Numbered from the stretch's first letter, positions 49,283 to 60,389 are shown. The stretch is 64,000 nucleotides of DNA from Hemileia vastatrix (GCA_030280995.1 JASXTE010000015.1:22650501-22714500), one strand, 5' to 3'. Numbers and translations: made by a program. The notes: generated by a model from the letters alone, not told the origin.

Positions 49283-49657
49283 CTTTTTCTTTAAAAAAAA
49301 AAAAAATAAAATAAAATAAAAAAAGAGAGAGAAAAGTGAAAAAAAAGAAAGAAAAGGAAAGGAAAGGAAAGAAAAGGAAAGGAAAGGAAAGAAAAGAACA
49401 ATAAAAAAAAGAAAAGAAATTAAATTAAATTAAAAGAGAAAGAAAAGAGAAAGAAAATAAGATAAGAAAAAGATTAAAGAATTTCATTTCTCCAGAAAAA
49501 AAAATAAAAATCTGAAACCAAGTAATAAATAAAAGTAATCATAATCATAACTAAAGTAATTAATAAAGATAAATTAGAAAAAAAAATCAAAGAAGAAAAA
49601 AAAAGATAAATATTAATTCAAAAAAAAAACCCCCCAATATCACCACCACCACCAGCA

Positions 49658-50203
49658 ACTCATTGTTTCATGACACACCTATCCTTACACACATACACAA
49701 AAAAAATAAAAAATAAAATGAATGATGAATGAAGGAATGAAACGGAAAAAAAAAGGAAGAAAAAGGAAAAAAAAAAAGAATGAAAAAAAGGAAAGAATGA
49801 AAAAAGAAAGGAATGAAAATAATGAAAAGAGAATGGGGAAGATAGAGCAAAGGAGAGATAAAGAAAGAATTAAAGAGAGAGGAAGAAAGAACTAAAAGAA
49901 GATGAAGAACAAAAGAGCAAGAGAAAAAGGAACACACACTCATTCGCACATACAAAATCACACACACGCATACATATAAAAATAGGTCTCAAACATGGTA
50001 AATTAGCCATTACATACCCTTCTTATCATTATCATTCATTATCATATCTACATAAAATCTCATTTTCATCATCATTTTTTTTTCTAGTTCATCTTCCCTT
50101 TATCAAAAGGAGAGAGGAAAAACTATCAGTCTAGACAGATTTAGGTAGTATTTCTGCCATCTTAGTAAATTGGATTTGAAACTTTAAAAAAAAAAAAAAA
50201 TCA

Positions 50204-50256
<53 letters not shown>

Positions 50257-50360
50257 TATTTGAAAAGATTTATTTTATAATATAGATAACCAAAAGGACC
50301 TAACAAACGAATGAAAATAAATAAGTATGAAAACCAAATGAATATTGAAAGAGATAGATA

Positions 50361-50414
<54 letters not shown>

Positions 50415-50812
50415 CAATAACTACAAAGTACCTAAACGAAATAATTATCCCCCCCTCTCCCTCACACACACACACTATATTTATGTATGTATGTACATAT
50501 TATTAAGACATTAAGATTTCCGCTAATATCCAGAGTATAGGCAGATGAGTGGCGACCTCCAGAGATTTAACTTGAATGAAAGGATAAGGAAACCAGAAGA
50601 TGAGTGAATACTCAATAAATCCATCATTCATCAACACTTGTTGATTGTTCTGAACGCTCCTCCCTCCTCACTGTATTCTTTTAGATCAACTTACATTCCA
50701 TCAAAATAATTGTCATTAAAATTTTTCTCGGTTGGATTAAGTCAAGCTATTAGTTTTCGTGTGTTGGATGAGAGAATACGACAGAATTGAAATTTAAATC
50801 ATAATTCAATGA
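49658..50812. repeat. low-complexity and microsatellite stretch
   Basis: It contains A/G-rich tracts (49690-49930), a TA run (about 50205-50252), a GA run (about 50365-50410) and a short CA run (about 50465). No gene is recognised; minus-strand hydrophobic frames here reflect T/C-rich composition. Confidence 0.7.
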
Positions 50813-51802
50813 TCATGTACTTGTTTTCTTCTTCTTCGCACGAGGTGGTCTTCCAAATACAAACCGGACCCCATATTGATCATTCCAAGCTAACGTGTAC
50901 ATCAAAGGTTCATCTGGATCCCAATTGGTAGGTAAGATGCGTTTCCAAAAGTTTTCAATTTTGGTGACCGATTGATTGGCAAAAAGTGAAGTAGCGCGAT
51001 GGAAGGAATCGGGAAGTGGAATATGAGATAGAAGATAAGTGTAGATGAGAGGTGTTTTTGAAAACGGAGATCGAACTTTTCGAGGTGAGGTAGGAAGAAT
51101 TGGAGGTGGTGGTTGTGGTTGTGGTGGGGGAAGAGTCTGGGGAGGAGGAGGAGGAGGAGGAGGAGGAGGAGGAAGAGAAAGAAGAGCGGATTTAGATTGG
51201 TGGAATTGATTGATGATGATTTGAGGGGTAGATAGAAGAAAAGATTGTGTATTAAAAGAGACAGAATGAAAGGTCCGGAAGAGTTGATTTTTTGACCTCT
51301 TGAGTTGATGGACGATATTTTGAGAAAAAGAGAGTTGAATGTGAGGATGAGTGAGATCTTGTTGAGGAAGAGAGCTAGAAGGAGGAGGAGGAAGGATTGA
51401 AGGGGGTTGATTGTCGAGTGGAAGGAAAGGATCGAGATGACGTTTTGCAAGACACCAACATCTTAAGATGGGAGGAAGAAAGTTGTGTTGAGTGTGATGA
51501 GAGTCTGAAACGTTTGAAGAAGCGATATTCCAAGAACAAGTAGCGATGAGGATTGCAGAGAGAAGGATAGAGCAATAGACACTGTGGAAAGATGATGATG
51601 ATGAGAAGGTAGATGAAGAGATTGAAATGAATAAAGAAAAGAATAACAGACCAAGGTTTGTGATGGATTGCCATGGAGAAAAGAAACAAGACGACGAGAA
51701 AAGGAGGAGCGACAGGAAAAGGAAAACAAAGGAGGACAGGCAAAAAGTAGCGGAGACAAAACATTGCACGTGGTCAAAAGAAGCGCACAGGGGAAATTGC
51801 AT
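50813..51802 (-). CDS. hypothetical protein, 329 aa, hydrophobic N-terminus and poly-Pro middle
   Basis: One uninterrupted frame from a true ATG at 51802. The N-terminal 100 residues contain two or three hydrophobic stretches (possible signal anchor or membrane segments), the middle has a run of 11 prolines, and the C-terminal 90 residues look like a folded domain (KIENFWKRILPTNWDPDEPL, AWNDQYGVRFVFGRPPR) ending in a Lys run. The Trp-rich C-terminus has ordinary composition, which argues for a real gene. The N-terminus may instead belong to an unrecognised spliced exon structure. It is divergent from the gene at 51953 with a 150-bp spacer. No family is recognised. Confidence 0.45.
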   Translation of the reverse strand: MQFPLCASFDHVQCFVSATFCLSSFVFLFLSLLLFSSSCFFSPWQSITNLGLLFFSLFISISSSTFSSSSSFHSVYCSILLSAILIATCSWNIASSNVSDSHHTQHNFLPPILRCWCLAKRHLDPFLPLDNQPPSILPPPPSSSLPQQDLTHPHIQLSFSQNIVHQLKRSKNQLFRTFHSVSFNTQSFLLSTPQIIINQFHQSKSALLSLPPPPPPPPPPPQTLPPPQPQPPPPILPTSPRKVRSPFSKTPLIYTYLLSHIPLPDSFHRATSLFANQSVTKIENFWKRILPTNWDPDEPLMYTLAWNDQYGVRFVFGRPPRAKKKKTST

Positions 51803-51810
51803 GCATAGGG

Positions 51811-51885
51811 ATCATATTGAATAGCTGAGCATCATATTGAATAGCTGAGCATCATATTGAATAGCTGAGCATCATATTGAATAGC
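51811..51885 (+). repeat. 20-bp tandem repeat in a divergent promoter
   Basis: ATCATATTGAATAGCTGAGC occurs three times without a mismatch (51811, 51831, 51851), followed by a 15-bp partial copy. The array fills half of the 150-bp gap between two divergent ATGs. Confidence 0.95.
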
Positions 51886-51952
51886 CCTATTGAATAAACA
51901 TGCATACACCATCCACACTCTCCTTATTCCTTCCATCTTGCCCTCACTCTCA

Positions 51953-52367
51953 ATGCGCCCTTTCATCCACTCCCTCAACCTCAACTCCCGCTATGCTTGC
52001 TCTCTCGCACAGCCCTCACTCCATTCCGCTCACTCCCTCACTCATTCTTCCACGCGCGACCACCACCACTACTATCAATCCTCCTTTCATTCTTTAAATC
52101 AACCCCTTCTCTCTTATATCCCTCCTATTGATCCTGTATCTACATGTTGCATGTCTGGTAATCTTTTAACTCTTTCTAACCCTTTTGATCCTTCTTTTTC
52201 ATAATTCATCCTTTAATCTTTATCTAGGTTGTGAAAATTGTGTATTAGATCTTAATGATCTTCCTTTTTCTTCTGCTCCTTCGTTTGATCAACAAAATCC
52301 TACTCATCCTGATCCTTCCCTCGAAGCTTTTAAAAAACTTTTATCTCGTTTAAAATCACCCACTTAG
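51953..52367 (+). CDS. oxidoreductase-like domain protein (OXLD1/Oxidored-like family), two exons
   Basis: Exon 1 is 51953-52157 and exon 2 is 52228-52367; the 70-bp intron has GTAATC/ATCTAG borders and a CTAAC branch-like site. Splicing restores CCMSGCENCVLDL, the hallmark Cys motif of the oxidoreductase-like domain family (Pfam Oxidored-like), with the splice inside the Gly codon. The 114-residue product has a Ser/His/Arg-containing N-terminus with few acidic residues, compatible with mitochondrial targeting. Members are small proteins of uncertain biochemical role. The ATG at 51953 is chosen because the upstream extension begins with a non-ATG codon. This is the best-supported host gene in the window. 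Confidence 0.82.
52158..52227 (+). other. intron of the oxidoreductase-like gene
   Basis: GTAATC...TTTATCTAG, 70 bp. Without splicing the first frame ends at 52204 and the CxxC motif is lost. Confidence 0.8.
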
Positions 52368-53684
52368 CAATCACCTTTTTCTCTGTCTCTCTTTGGCTTT
52401 TTTTAACTCTCAAATCCTTCCGTTTCTTTTCTTCTATATGTCTCATCATATCATCATCATTTTCTCATGGATTTCTTTATTTTTTTTCTTGGATCTCATC
52501 TTGTCTTATTGAACAAAACAAACTTGAAAAAAAATCAATCATCTTTGTTAATTTCATGCTCTTCTTCTCAAGATCATATCTATCTATTTTGAAAGTTAAA
52601 TAAGCATATTAGACCAAGAAGTTTATTCATCTTTTTCTTCCTTCCTCTTTTTTTTTATTCTAAACCTCATTGATCACATATCACAACATATTCAATTTCA
52701 TTGACACTCTCCGCATCATTGTATTACAATTCATCTACTAACCACTATACTGTAATTCAATCTATATCATGATAATCATACAACATTCTTCAAGAGTGAG
52801 TTAAATGACACTTATTGTATGCACACAATGAATTAATATCATTTATATCACATGTCATATCAATTATATAAATATACAGCCATTTCAATAAGGCTGTGTT
52901 CTTGCAAACCATAAAAAAAAATGATGCTTTTTCACCAGCTGCCACTTTTTTTGAATGGCAAAATCCAGAATAAGAAAGAGTGAAGGAAAAAAAATATAAT
53001 CAAATCAATTGGAATGATGTAGTGGGGCTGTGGGGCAGCCTAGCTAATCAATTCAATCCAATTCAAGAAAAAATAAAAAATAAAAAAGTGGCAGTTGGGT
53101 GAATCACATAGTCTCATCTCAAGATCTCAAGAATTAAATCAAAAGAAAAAAAGAAAAAAAAGAAAAAAAAGAATAAAAGAAAGAAAATCCTGTTCATTAT
53201 TCACTTGACTTATAAACCTGTTTTCATTTACTAAAACACCACAAAAAAAAGTCAATGATGTTTTATGCTACATGCCACTCAAACGTTTCATATGTTCAGT
53301 TGATAGTTTGGTCACTTTTTCCATCTTTTTTGGTGAAAAATGAAGGAAATCGTAACCAACAGATGAAATGGTTGAGTGACATGTCATATAAAACGTCTTC
53401 TATGTCTTGTGGTGTAAGTATACATACATCCAACCCATATACAGCAAGAACAATAACTTTTGGCTTGGCCCTTTTTTCTTCAATTTTTTTTTTTCACCCA
53501 CTTTTTGTACTGGTGCGGCATTTTTTTTTTTTTTTTTTTTTGTCAAGTGTATTACGCAAAAAAGCTAACAACCCCCTATTTAAGGCCGAAATAATGCTGA
53601 GCCAGGCGAATAAGTAGTAATTTTTTTTTTTTGACAAAAAGGCCAAGCATTTATGGTGTTGCTGTTCATATACATACATTTATA
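52368..53684. other. AT-rich intergenic stretch
   Basis: No gene is recognised. It contains T and A homopolymers, including a T run of about 20 at 53522 and a 12-T run near 53622. Confidence 0.55.
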
Positions 53685-53847
53685 CAGTGGGTGGCAACAA
53701 GTTTTTGGCACCCCATGAATTTTTCTTTTGTCTCTCATTTCTCTCAAACTACCACTACCACTTAGTTTTCATTGCAAACATGTATCATTTTCATTGAAAA
53801 CGTGTATCATTGTTAAGCAGTATCTGTAGACTCTATATATGTAATCA

Positions 53848-54565
53848 TCATATCAGCAAAACTATTGCCCAGTTCACCAACAAGTAGCCCCCCCCTCCCC
53901 CCCCAGAGGCTTCTACTACTGCCTGCATCCTTTGCCGCATACACTTAATCAAATTCTCTAACATGTTGGCTGGAAGGTCCTCCCAAGCTAAATGTAAGGC
54001 TCTCATTATTTCTTCTTTTATTTTTAGGTTATAAAACTGATGGATGTTCCTCTTCATTTCTTTCCGCAGACTCTTGATCAGATTCAAATCAGGTGATTGG
54101 GTGGGCCATTTTATTTTCTTCAAACCACACTAGATCATGAAAAGATTGAGATTGTTTAGATGTGTGAATAGGGGCCTTGTCCTCCATTAGAAGAAGCTCG
54201 TGGTGAGGGTCATTTGCTCCCATAAATGGTATGAGGGACCTGCGGTACACTTCTACCATCATGTTTGATGTTTGACATTGCAAAGAGAGAATCACAAGGG
54301 GGACTTTTGTAGTGTTGACAAAGAAGGGTTTTTTGGTAGCAATTCTCTTCCAAAGACCCAAGTCACAAGCACGCTTACAGATCGGACGGGGCAATATGGT
54401 TTTAGTGAGTAAGTCAGATATTTGAGATACTTTGACCTCTTGGTTTGGCTTGAGGACCAGTGCTAATTGCCTCAGATCATGGGCAGTCATCTTTCATGAG
54501 AATCCACCACGAGCTTCAGTTTTGATGGTAACCCAGGCTGAATATCTTTCAAGGACTGAGCAAAC
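53848..54565 (-). pseudogene. Tc1/mariner transposase, C-terminal part
   Basis: Minus-strand frames include a helix-turn-helix-like block (RPICKRACDLGLWKRIATKK), the second acidic motif in MEDKAPIHTSK (usually D-NAP-H) and the third in WPTQSPDLNLI. A frameshift near 54105 separates the last two, and a TGA lies just upstream of the ATG at 54490. It was a DDE transposase and is now inactive. The N-terminal codons are at 60264-60389, beyond the insertion nest. Confidence 0.85.
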
Positions 54566-54663
54566 TGTTATAGATAGAAGTTAAAAGCTTAGTGATTAAG
54601 TGTTATGTACCTAGATTCTAGTAGTAAAAACCTATGGTGCAGCCGACGTGTCTAACTCCGGTT
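54566..54663 (+). repeat. copia solo LTR (copia-1 type), left part
   Basis: It aligns with the copia-1 3' LTR from TGTTATAGATAG onward and is interrupted at 54663 by copia-2. The right part is 60221-60258. The solo LTR has CAAAC duplicated on both outer sides (54561-54565 and 60259-60263) within the Tc1 transposase. Confidence 0.85.
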
Positions 54664-54775
54664 TATTGGCGCAGCGGTAATGTTTTTAGGAGGAACAGTA
54701 ACAAAAAGGATATTCACATTACTATTGTGGTCACGCAGACTATATACACTACTGCGGCGTAGTCGGGACCTAACA
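54664..54775 (-). repeat. copia-2 3' LTR
   Basis: 112 bp, identical to 60109-60220. The minus-strand TATATAG near its start may be the promoter TATA. Confidence 0.92.
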
Positions 54776-54907
54776 CCCGCCCCTCCGACAAGACACTCAT
54801 TCTAGTATATATGAAACTATTTACAATTTGTTATGATGTTATTATGGTAGCTATTAGGAATATAAAAGAAAATAGACAAAACGATGATAAAGTAGTTATA
54901 ATTTTTG

Positions 54908-57900
54908 TTATTTGATACCTAAGTTTCCACATCCCTTGTCATGTAGCTGTTTGCTTAGTGGTTTCGTCATTATATCCGCTAGTTGTTCAGATGTAGGTAC
55001 CCATGATATTGTAGCTTTTCTTTTGTGTAGTTGTTCATTGACAAAAAAGAATTCCCTGTCGCTGTGCCTGGTCCTTTTATTTGAGCTTTCATCGTTTGAT
55101 ACCTTTATAGATGCTTGATTATCACATTTTAAATGAAACGGGCCTGTGAAATTAATCAAATCATTGAGCAAATTTTGAATCCACAATCCCATTCTAGTCG
55201 CACTCCCAAGAGCCATGTATTCTGCATGGCATGTTGAGGAAGCAACAGATGGCATGCGTTTTGAGGACCAGAATATTAAGGAACCTTGCATGTTGATAAT
55301 CATGCCTCCAGTTGATCTTGAAAATTCCCCACCCCAGTTTGCATCTGAGTAGACATCTAGGTCGATAGTATGTGAGGTTGATAGTGGATATAAGTGTAGT
55401 TTCTTTGTGGCTGTATATTGTAAATAGCCAAGTAAGTGTCTCAACGCTCTCCAGTGTTCGTTAGTGGGGTTTTTTGAGTGTCTAGCCAATTGATTTACAG
55501 AGAAACTGAGGTCAGGACGAGTTGCTGTGGTTAGATAAGTCAAGGAACCAATAATTGACAGATAATCTCCTGGATTAATAGCTGGGTGGTTTGGTGGGGG
55601 TGTGGAAAGGTCTATATTGGTCGGCAGTGGTTGATGGTGACATACTCCTGTTATATGATGAGTTGTTAAAATTCTGTCTATCAAATTTTCTTGACTAAGT
55701 CGAAATCCTTTTTCATTCCTTTCTATCTTGATACCTACTATTGCATCCAGTCTATCTTGCCATTTGATGATGAGAGTTTGGCTTAAATCTCTTTCAAGTT
55801 GTTTCAAAACCTCATTGTTGTTGCCAGTTACAATTCCATCGTCAACATGAACCCAAAGCATAGCCTTTGTGTTGTTATTCTTCAGAAAATAAACGCTATT
55901 GTCGTAGGATGACATTTCATAGCCCAGGTTTTTTAGCTGCTGTCCAAAGTGTTGCCACCAGCAACGTGCTGCCTGACATGTGCCATAAAGAGCTTTGAGC
56001 AATTTGAAAACTTTTCCATCTTTTCTTTCAAAGCCAGGAGGGTCCTTTACCCATACTTCTTTGTCTATTGGACTGTGTAGGTATGCTGCTGTGACATCAA
56101 AAGCATGGACTGGCCAGTTATACATTGCTGCAATTGTGAGAATGATTCTTTGGGCTGTAAATGAGGCAGTTGGAGAAAAAGTGGAAGAATAATCTATACC
56201 TTTTACTTGTTTAAAACCTTTTGCCACGTATCGAGCCTTCAGTTTTGTGTTTCCTGTTGATGCATCTTTCTTTTCTGCAAAAACCCATCTAGCATCTAGT
56301 ATTCTGGCCCCTTCAGGTGGTTCTTTTCTCTCCCAGACCTTCATGTTTGTTAAGTTATCTATTTCTTGTTGACAAGCTTTTCTCCATTCATCACCCTTCT
56401 CAGATCGTAAGGCTTCTTTAAATGTTTTAGGTAACTGAGTTGCAAAGTATTCACAATTAATTTGGATGTCTTCTACCAGACGATCTTGTTCAATCATTTG
56501 CTCTTCCAGATCAAAATTTCCTAGTATAAGATTGCTGTAGGTTAGAGTGTTTGCACTGTTCATTACAAAATCGAGGGACATCTTATTTTCACTTTTTGTT
56601 TCACATTCTTTGAAGCTGGCCCACGCAGATGTTAAGAATTTCTTTTCTATTGGATCCCAAAAAATCCAGCCTTTCATACCAGCTGGAAAACCTACAGTGT
56701 AGCATCTTCTTGCTCGGACATCTAGCTTTTTCCTCTTCTCTTCAGGTATGTGTACATAAGCTACATCACCAAATTTCCTAAGAATATCTAATTGCGGTTT
56801 AGTGTTGAAGAGTGCTTCATAAGGTGTAATTGAGTTGAAAATAGTGTTGGGTATTCTGTTTAGGAGATATGAAGCCCATTTGAAAGCAAAAGACCAGAAG
56901 GTTTTTCCAAGATGACTGTCAAATAGTATAGTTCTTCCCATTTCTGTAAGAGTACGATTAAATCTTTCAATATTTCCATTTGTTGATGAAAATATGGTAG
57001 AGATTTTTCATGAATTATTCCGTTTTTTGTTGTGAACATGTCCATTAGTTTATTGTTGAATTCTCCTCCATTGTCTGATCTAATTATTTTGACCTTCTGA
57101 TTTGTCTGTTTCTCCAATCTTGTTATGATGTTGATGACCGTATTTGTTGATTCAGATTTGTTTTTGATGACGTGACACTCACTGTATGTTGTAGCTAAAT
57201 CTCTGAAGGTTAAAGCATATAAACCACCGTCAACTGATTCCTCTTCAATTGGGCCGATTAAGTCCATAGTTACTATTTCAAGTTTGTCAACTTTTCTACC
57301 AGTTGACTCAAGAAAACATTGTCTTCTACTTTTGCACATTTGACAAGAATCACATATAATATTTCCATTAGGCAGTTTATCAGGTAATCCATGAACCATT
57401 TTCTCTTTGCACATCTTTCTTATTTGTCTCAGACTTGCATGGCCAAGTAAGCAGTGCCAGGTGTAGAGAATTTCTTCATCTTTGCTTCTTTTTCTCAATT
57501 CAGGATACTTAGTTGGGATCTCAAGACTAAATATTGCTGGTTGTATATGTAAAACATTCAATTCATTTTGGTTATGGTCAGCATATGGTAATTTAGTAGT
57601 TACATCAGAAGATACATTTAAATTATTATAATGCATTGGACTGTTAAATGTCCATTTCCTATTGATGAACATGGCTGACAGAATTGGAAAGCCGTGATAG
57701 CTGATGAGAAAGTCATTGAAGTTAACACATGAAAAGTTAGCACCACTCTTGATTAGGGATGCTGGTGAGATTAGCGTACCTCTAGCATCTTCACAGTAGT
57801 ATACTGGTCTAATATTGATGATTTCCCCATTGAGACCATGGAAGCGTATCGTCCCTTTGCCTGTAATGAGAGGAGAGGAACCATTAGTGGCCACTTTCAA

Positions 57901-59367
57901 AGCAATGGGATTTTTTAGAGGGAGGAAATCAACTAACTCATTCAGATTACCAGAAAGATGATGAGTTGCACCTGTGTCAAAAATAGGGTTTGCCGAATAT
58001 GCTTCATTGTCTGATAGTTGCATTCTAGCAAAAGCAGCTGCATATGCTTCTGGGGAGTCATCAGTGAGTTCTACAATTTGTTCCGAAGCAGATTTTGCTT
58101 GAGGTGGTTGTGAGGTGTTGTGACGGTTTGTTTGTCTTTGAGGATAAATTGGGCGGTAAGAATCCATTTTTTGTTGTATAGGCCTCTGGTGGATGGGTAG
58201 ATTTGGTTTGGGTGGAGGATTGTTATTAGGGACGATTGTTGGTTGTATGATAGAGGGCGGTACTACCATTGGATAGTGTGTGCTGTAGCCGGCTTGCCTG
58301 TTTTGGAAAAAGGAATTGTAATTGGTGCGGTTGTTGAGAGTTCTTTTAGGACAGTTGGCTTGCAGATGACCTGATGAGTTACAGATATAGCAGTTTCCTG
58401 AAGATCTTTGAGTAGCAGCATTAGATTCATAGACATTCTGATTAGTAGCATTAGATTCATAGACATTGACAGAACCAGAACCAGAATCAGAGAGAGGTAG
58501 CTTAGTAGAAACAGAAGCAGAAGATTCATTTGCAGTGACAGTAGTGTTAGTAGTGGTGGTATTCAGAAGTTTATCATCATGTTTAAGTCTTTCCCAAGTG
58601 GTACAAAAGATTTTGTTGAGAACTGCAACAGTGATTGACTTGTCAGATTTGCATAGTTGTTCTGTTTCTTTGAGAACTTCTGAGCTAAACCGTGGATTGT
58701 CTTGAATGATACGTTGACAGAGACAGCCTAAGATGTCCTTTTCACTGAGTCCTTGAGCCCATAAGCAAGCACACGCATCTCGAAATTCATTCATTAACTC
58801 TATGGGATTGTCGCATTCTTTAGAACGAAGATCGATCACTCTTTCTATAGCATTCAGTTGAGCCGCTCTGGAAACTGTGTTGAAGACACTTTTGATATGG
58901 CAAAATGCAGTCGTGCTTGGTGTAAAATCGATGATTTGAGATTTCATTTCTGGTCCAACAGAATTGATCAGTATTGCTCTACCTTTTCGCTCTTTGATGG
59001 AAGTTTTTGAGGGCCCTTTACGCTCTAGAAAGTTGGTTTCTCCAGTGAAGTCGCTGATGACGCCTCGTAGTTCTCTATGCCACTCGCGGAAATTCGAACC
59101 ATCGTCTTTTAGAGTATGTCGCCAGTCTTTCAATAGCATCCTTGCCTTAACAATGCTGTCTCAAATGTATGAGTCTTCTTGAATTCGGAGTAGTACACGT
59201 GGATTGGGTGCATCATCCATGTCAGACGTTGCATCTTCTTCATGGATTTGAGTTTCATTTTCGTTTGTGGTATAGTCTTGAGGTGGTCGTTGTAGATAAC
59301 TGGGTGTTGGTCGAGAAGTTGCTGTATCGTATTCTTGAGGAGTCGGTTGTTGATTGGATGGCATCAT
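54908..59367 (-). pseudogene. copia-2 gag-pol, nearly intact (two lesions)
   Basis: On the minus strand the polyprotein starts at the ATG at 59367 (MMPSNQQPTP). Gag follows with a zinc knuckle (CYICNSSGHLQANC near 58385), protease (FDTGATHH near 57975), GAG-pre-integrase (WHCLLGHAS near 57455), integrase (ICDSCQMCKS, RSDNGGEF), RT (AFDVTAAYLHS, VHVDDG near 55840) and RNase H (YSDANWGGEF, CHAEYMALG). Catalytic motifs are retained. Two defects are visible: TGA at 59161-59163 in gag, probably replacing an Arg CGA, and a one-base loss in an A run (minus strand) near 56980 in integrase, which splits the frame. With identical LTRs, this is the element most likely to have a live sibling in the genome. 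Confidence 0.92.
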
Positions 59368-60108
59368 CGAAGTGTCAAGTATCAGAATAGTGAGAATTAG
59401 AAAGAGAAATAGAGAGAAAAGGAAAAAAAAGAAGAAAAAAAACGAGAAATAAAAAATATATTTGTTATAATAATAAGAGAAAAGAGAAAAGAAAAAAGGA
59501 AAAAAAAAGGAGAAAGAGAAAAAAAAGGAAAAAAGGATAGAAAGATAGGGAACGAGTACTGGGTTAAAGGGTGGGTTTATATATGTAATTTTTTTTTTTT
59601 TTTTTTTTAATTTGTCGATTATATTTTGCTTTTGGAGAGATAGGGCCACTATCTCGCTTTGATGCTTGGCGAGAGCAACAACCTAATCGCTTATAGGATC
59701 GAGGTAATTATTAGTGTTTATTATTATTTTTTTTAAATAAAGTTTAGAGAAAGGAAAGGAGATAAAAGAAACGATAAGAGAGAAAAGAAAAGCGAGAAGA
59801 GAGAGAAGAAAAAAAAGGAGCTCGTAAAAAAGGAGACAATTGGCAAGGTGCGAACGGAAAGGAAGAAAAGGGAAAAATAAAATAAAATAAAAGGAAACGA
59901 TTGCCAAGGGGAGGAAAAAAAACGATTGCCGAGAAGACGATTGTCGAGAAAACGATTGCCGAGAGGAGGAAAACAGTGAGTCCAAAGAGAAAAAAAAGGG
60001 GTTGACGAGACCGTTATTGAGTTGTTTTTAAGAAAAAAGGAGACTAGGCAAGATAAGAGAAGAAAGGAAGAAAGAAAAAGGCGAGACTAGGCACAAGAGC
60101 CCATAACC

Positions 60109-60220
60109 TATTGGCGCAGCGGTAATGTTTTTAGGAGGAACAGTAACAAAAAGGATATTCACATTACTATTGTGGTCACGCAGACTATATACACTACTGC
60201 GGCGTAGTCGGGACCTAACA
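60109..60220 (-). repeat. copia-2 5' LTR
   Basis: 112 bp, the 5' LTR in element orientation. The primer-binding-like sequence lies directly to its left on the plus strand. Confidence 0.92.
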
Positions 60221-60258
60221 TGGTTCACTCCGGACAAAGCGCTGACACTGCTACCATA
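60221..60258 (+). repeat. copia solo LTR (copia-1 type), right part
   Basis: Continues 54566-54663: CACTCCGGACAAAGCGCTGA...ACCATA matches the end of the copia-1 LTR (13198-13235). Ends at 60258, followed by the CAAAC duplication. Confidence 0.85.
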
Positions 60259-60263
60259 CAAAC

Positions 60264-60389
60264 TGTGGAGCGTGGGAGGGAGAGATGGCAGGAAATAAGA
60301 GACTTGTTGTAGCCCTCAATCAACATGCCAACAATGATGCCTTTCATTTCCTCAGTTAGATGTTGCTTTGTAGTAGTCAAAGTGGACAT
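60264..60389 (-). pseudogene. Tc1/mariner transposase, N-terminal part
   Basis: From the ATG at 60389 on the minus strand, 42 codons read as the first helix-turn-helix of a Tc1-like transposase (LTEEMKGIIVGML...RSTVCSVLERY, the last residues lying across the insertion). The frame continues into 54565 once the nested LTR and one CAAAC copy are disregarded. Confidence 0.8.

Larger units (their letters stand above)
45124..49657 (+). repeat. segmental duplication, copy 2 (~4.5 kb)
   Basis: This is the direct repeat of 22869-27334, displaced by about 22.25 kb. Extra length lies in an A/G-rich tract near 49300-49440. The left edge adjoins Ty3-E. On the right, similarity ends at CACCACCAGCA, at the place where copy 1 is interrupted by the Ty3-B LTR. 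Confidence 0.95.
54664..60220 (-). mobile_element. copia-2: young full-length Ty1/copia element
   Basis: The two 112-bp LTRs (54664-54775 and 60109-60220) are identical by eye. On the minus strand they begin TGTTAGGTCCC and end CCAATA. Directly after the 5' LTR comes GGTTATGGGCTC, resembling the copia-type primer site that pairs with the initiator-Met tRNA anticodon arm. A G-rich polypurine tract precedes the 3' LTR. Flanks are CGGTT (54659-54663) and TGGTT (60221-60225), a 5-bp duplication with one change. It sits inside an older copia LTR. Confidence 0.93.

Noticed and set aside
49668..50475. Minus-strand frames rich in Phe, Ser and Leu
   Set aside because: They arise from A/G-rich and GA microsatellite sequence read in reverse; no recognisable motif.
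51900..52097. 65-codon frame starting at the ATG at 51900
   Set aside because: It overlaps exon 1 of the oxidoreductase-like gene in another frame and has no homology-like motif; the spliced frame restores the CCMSGC..C motif.
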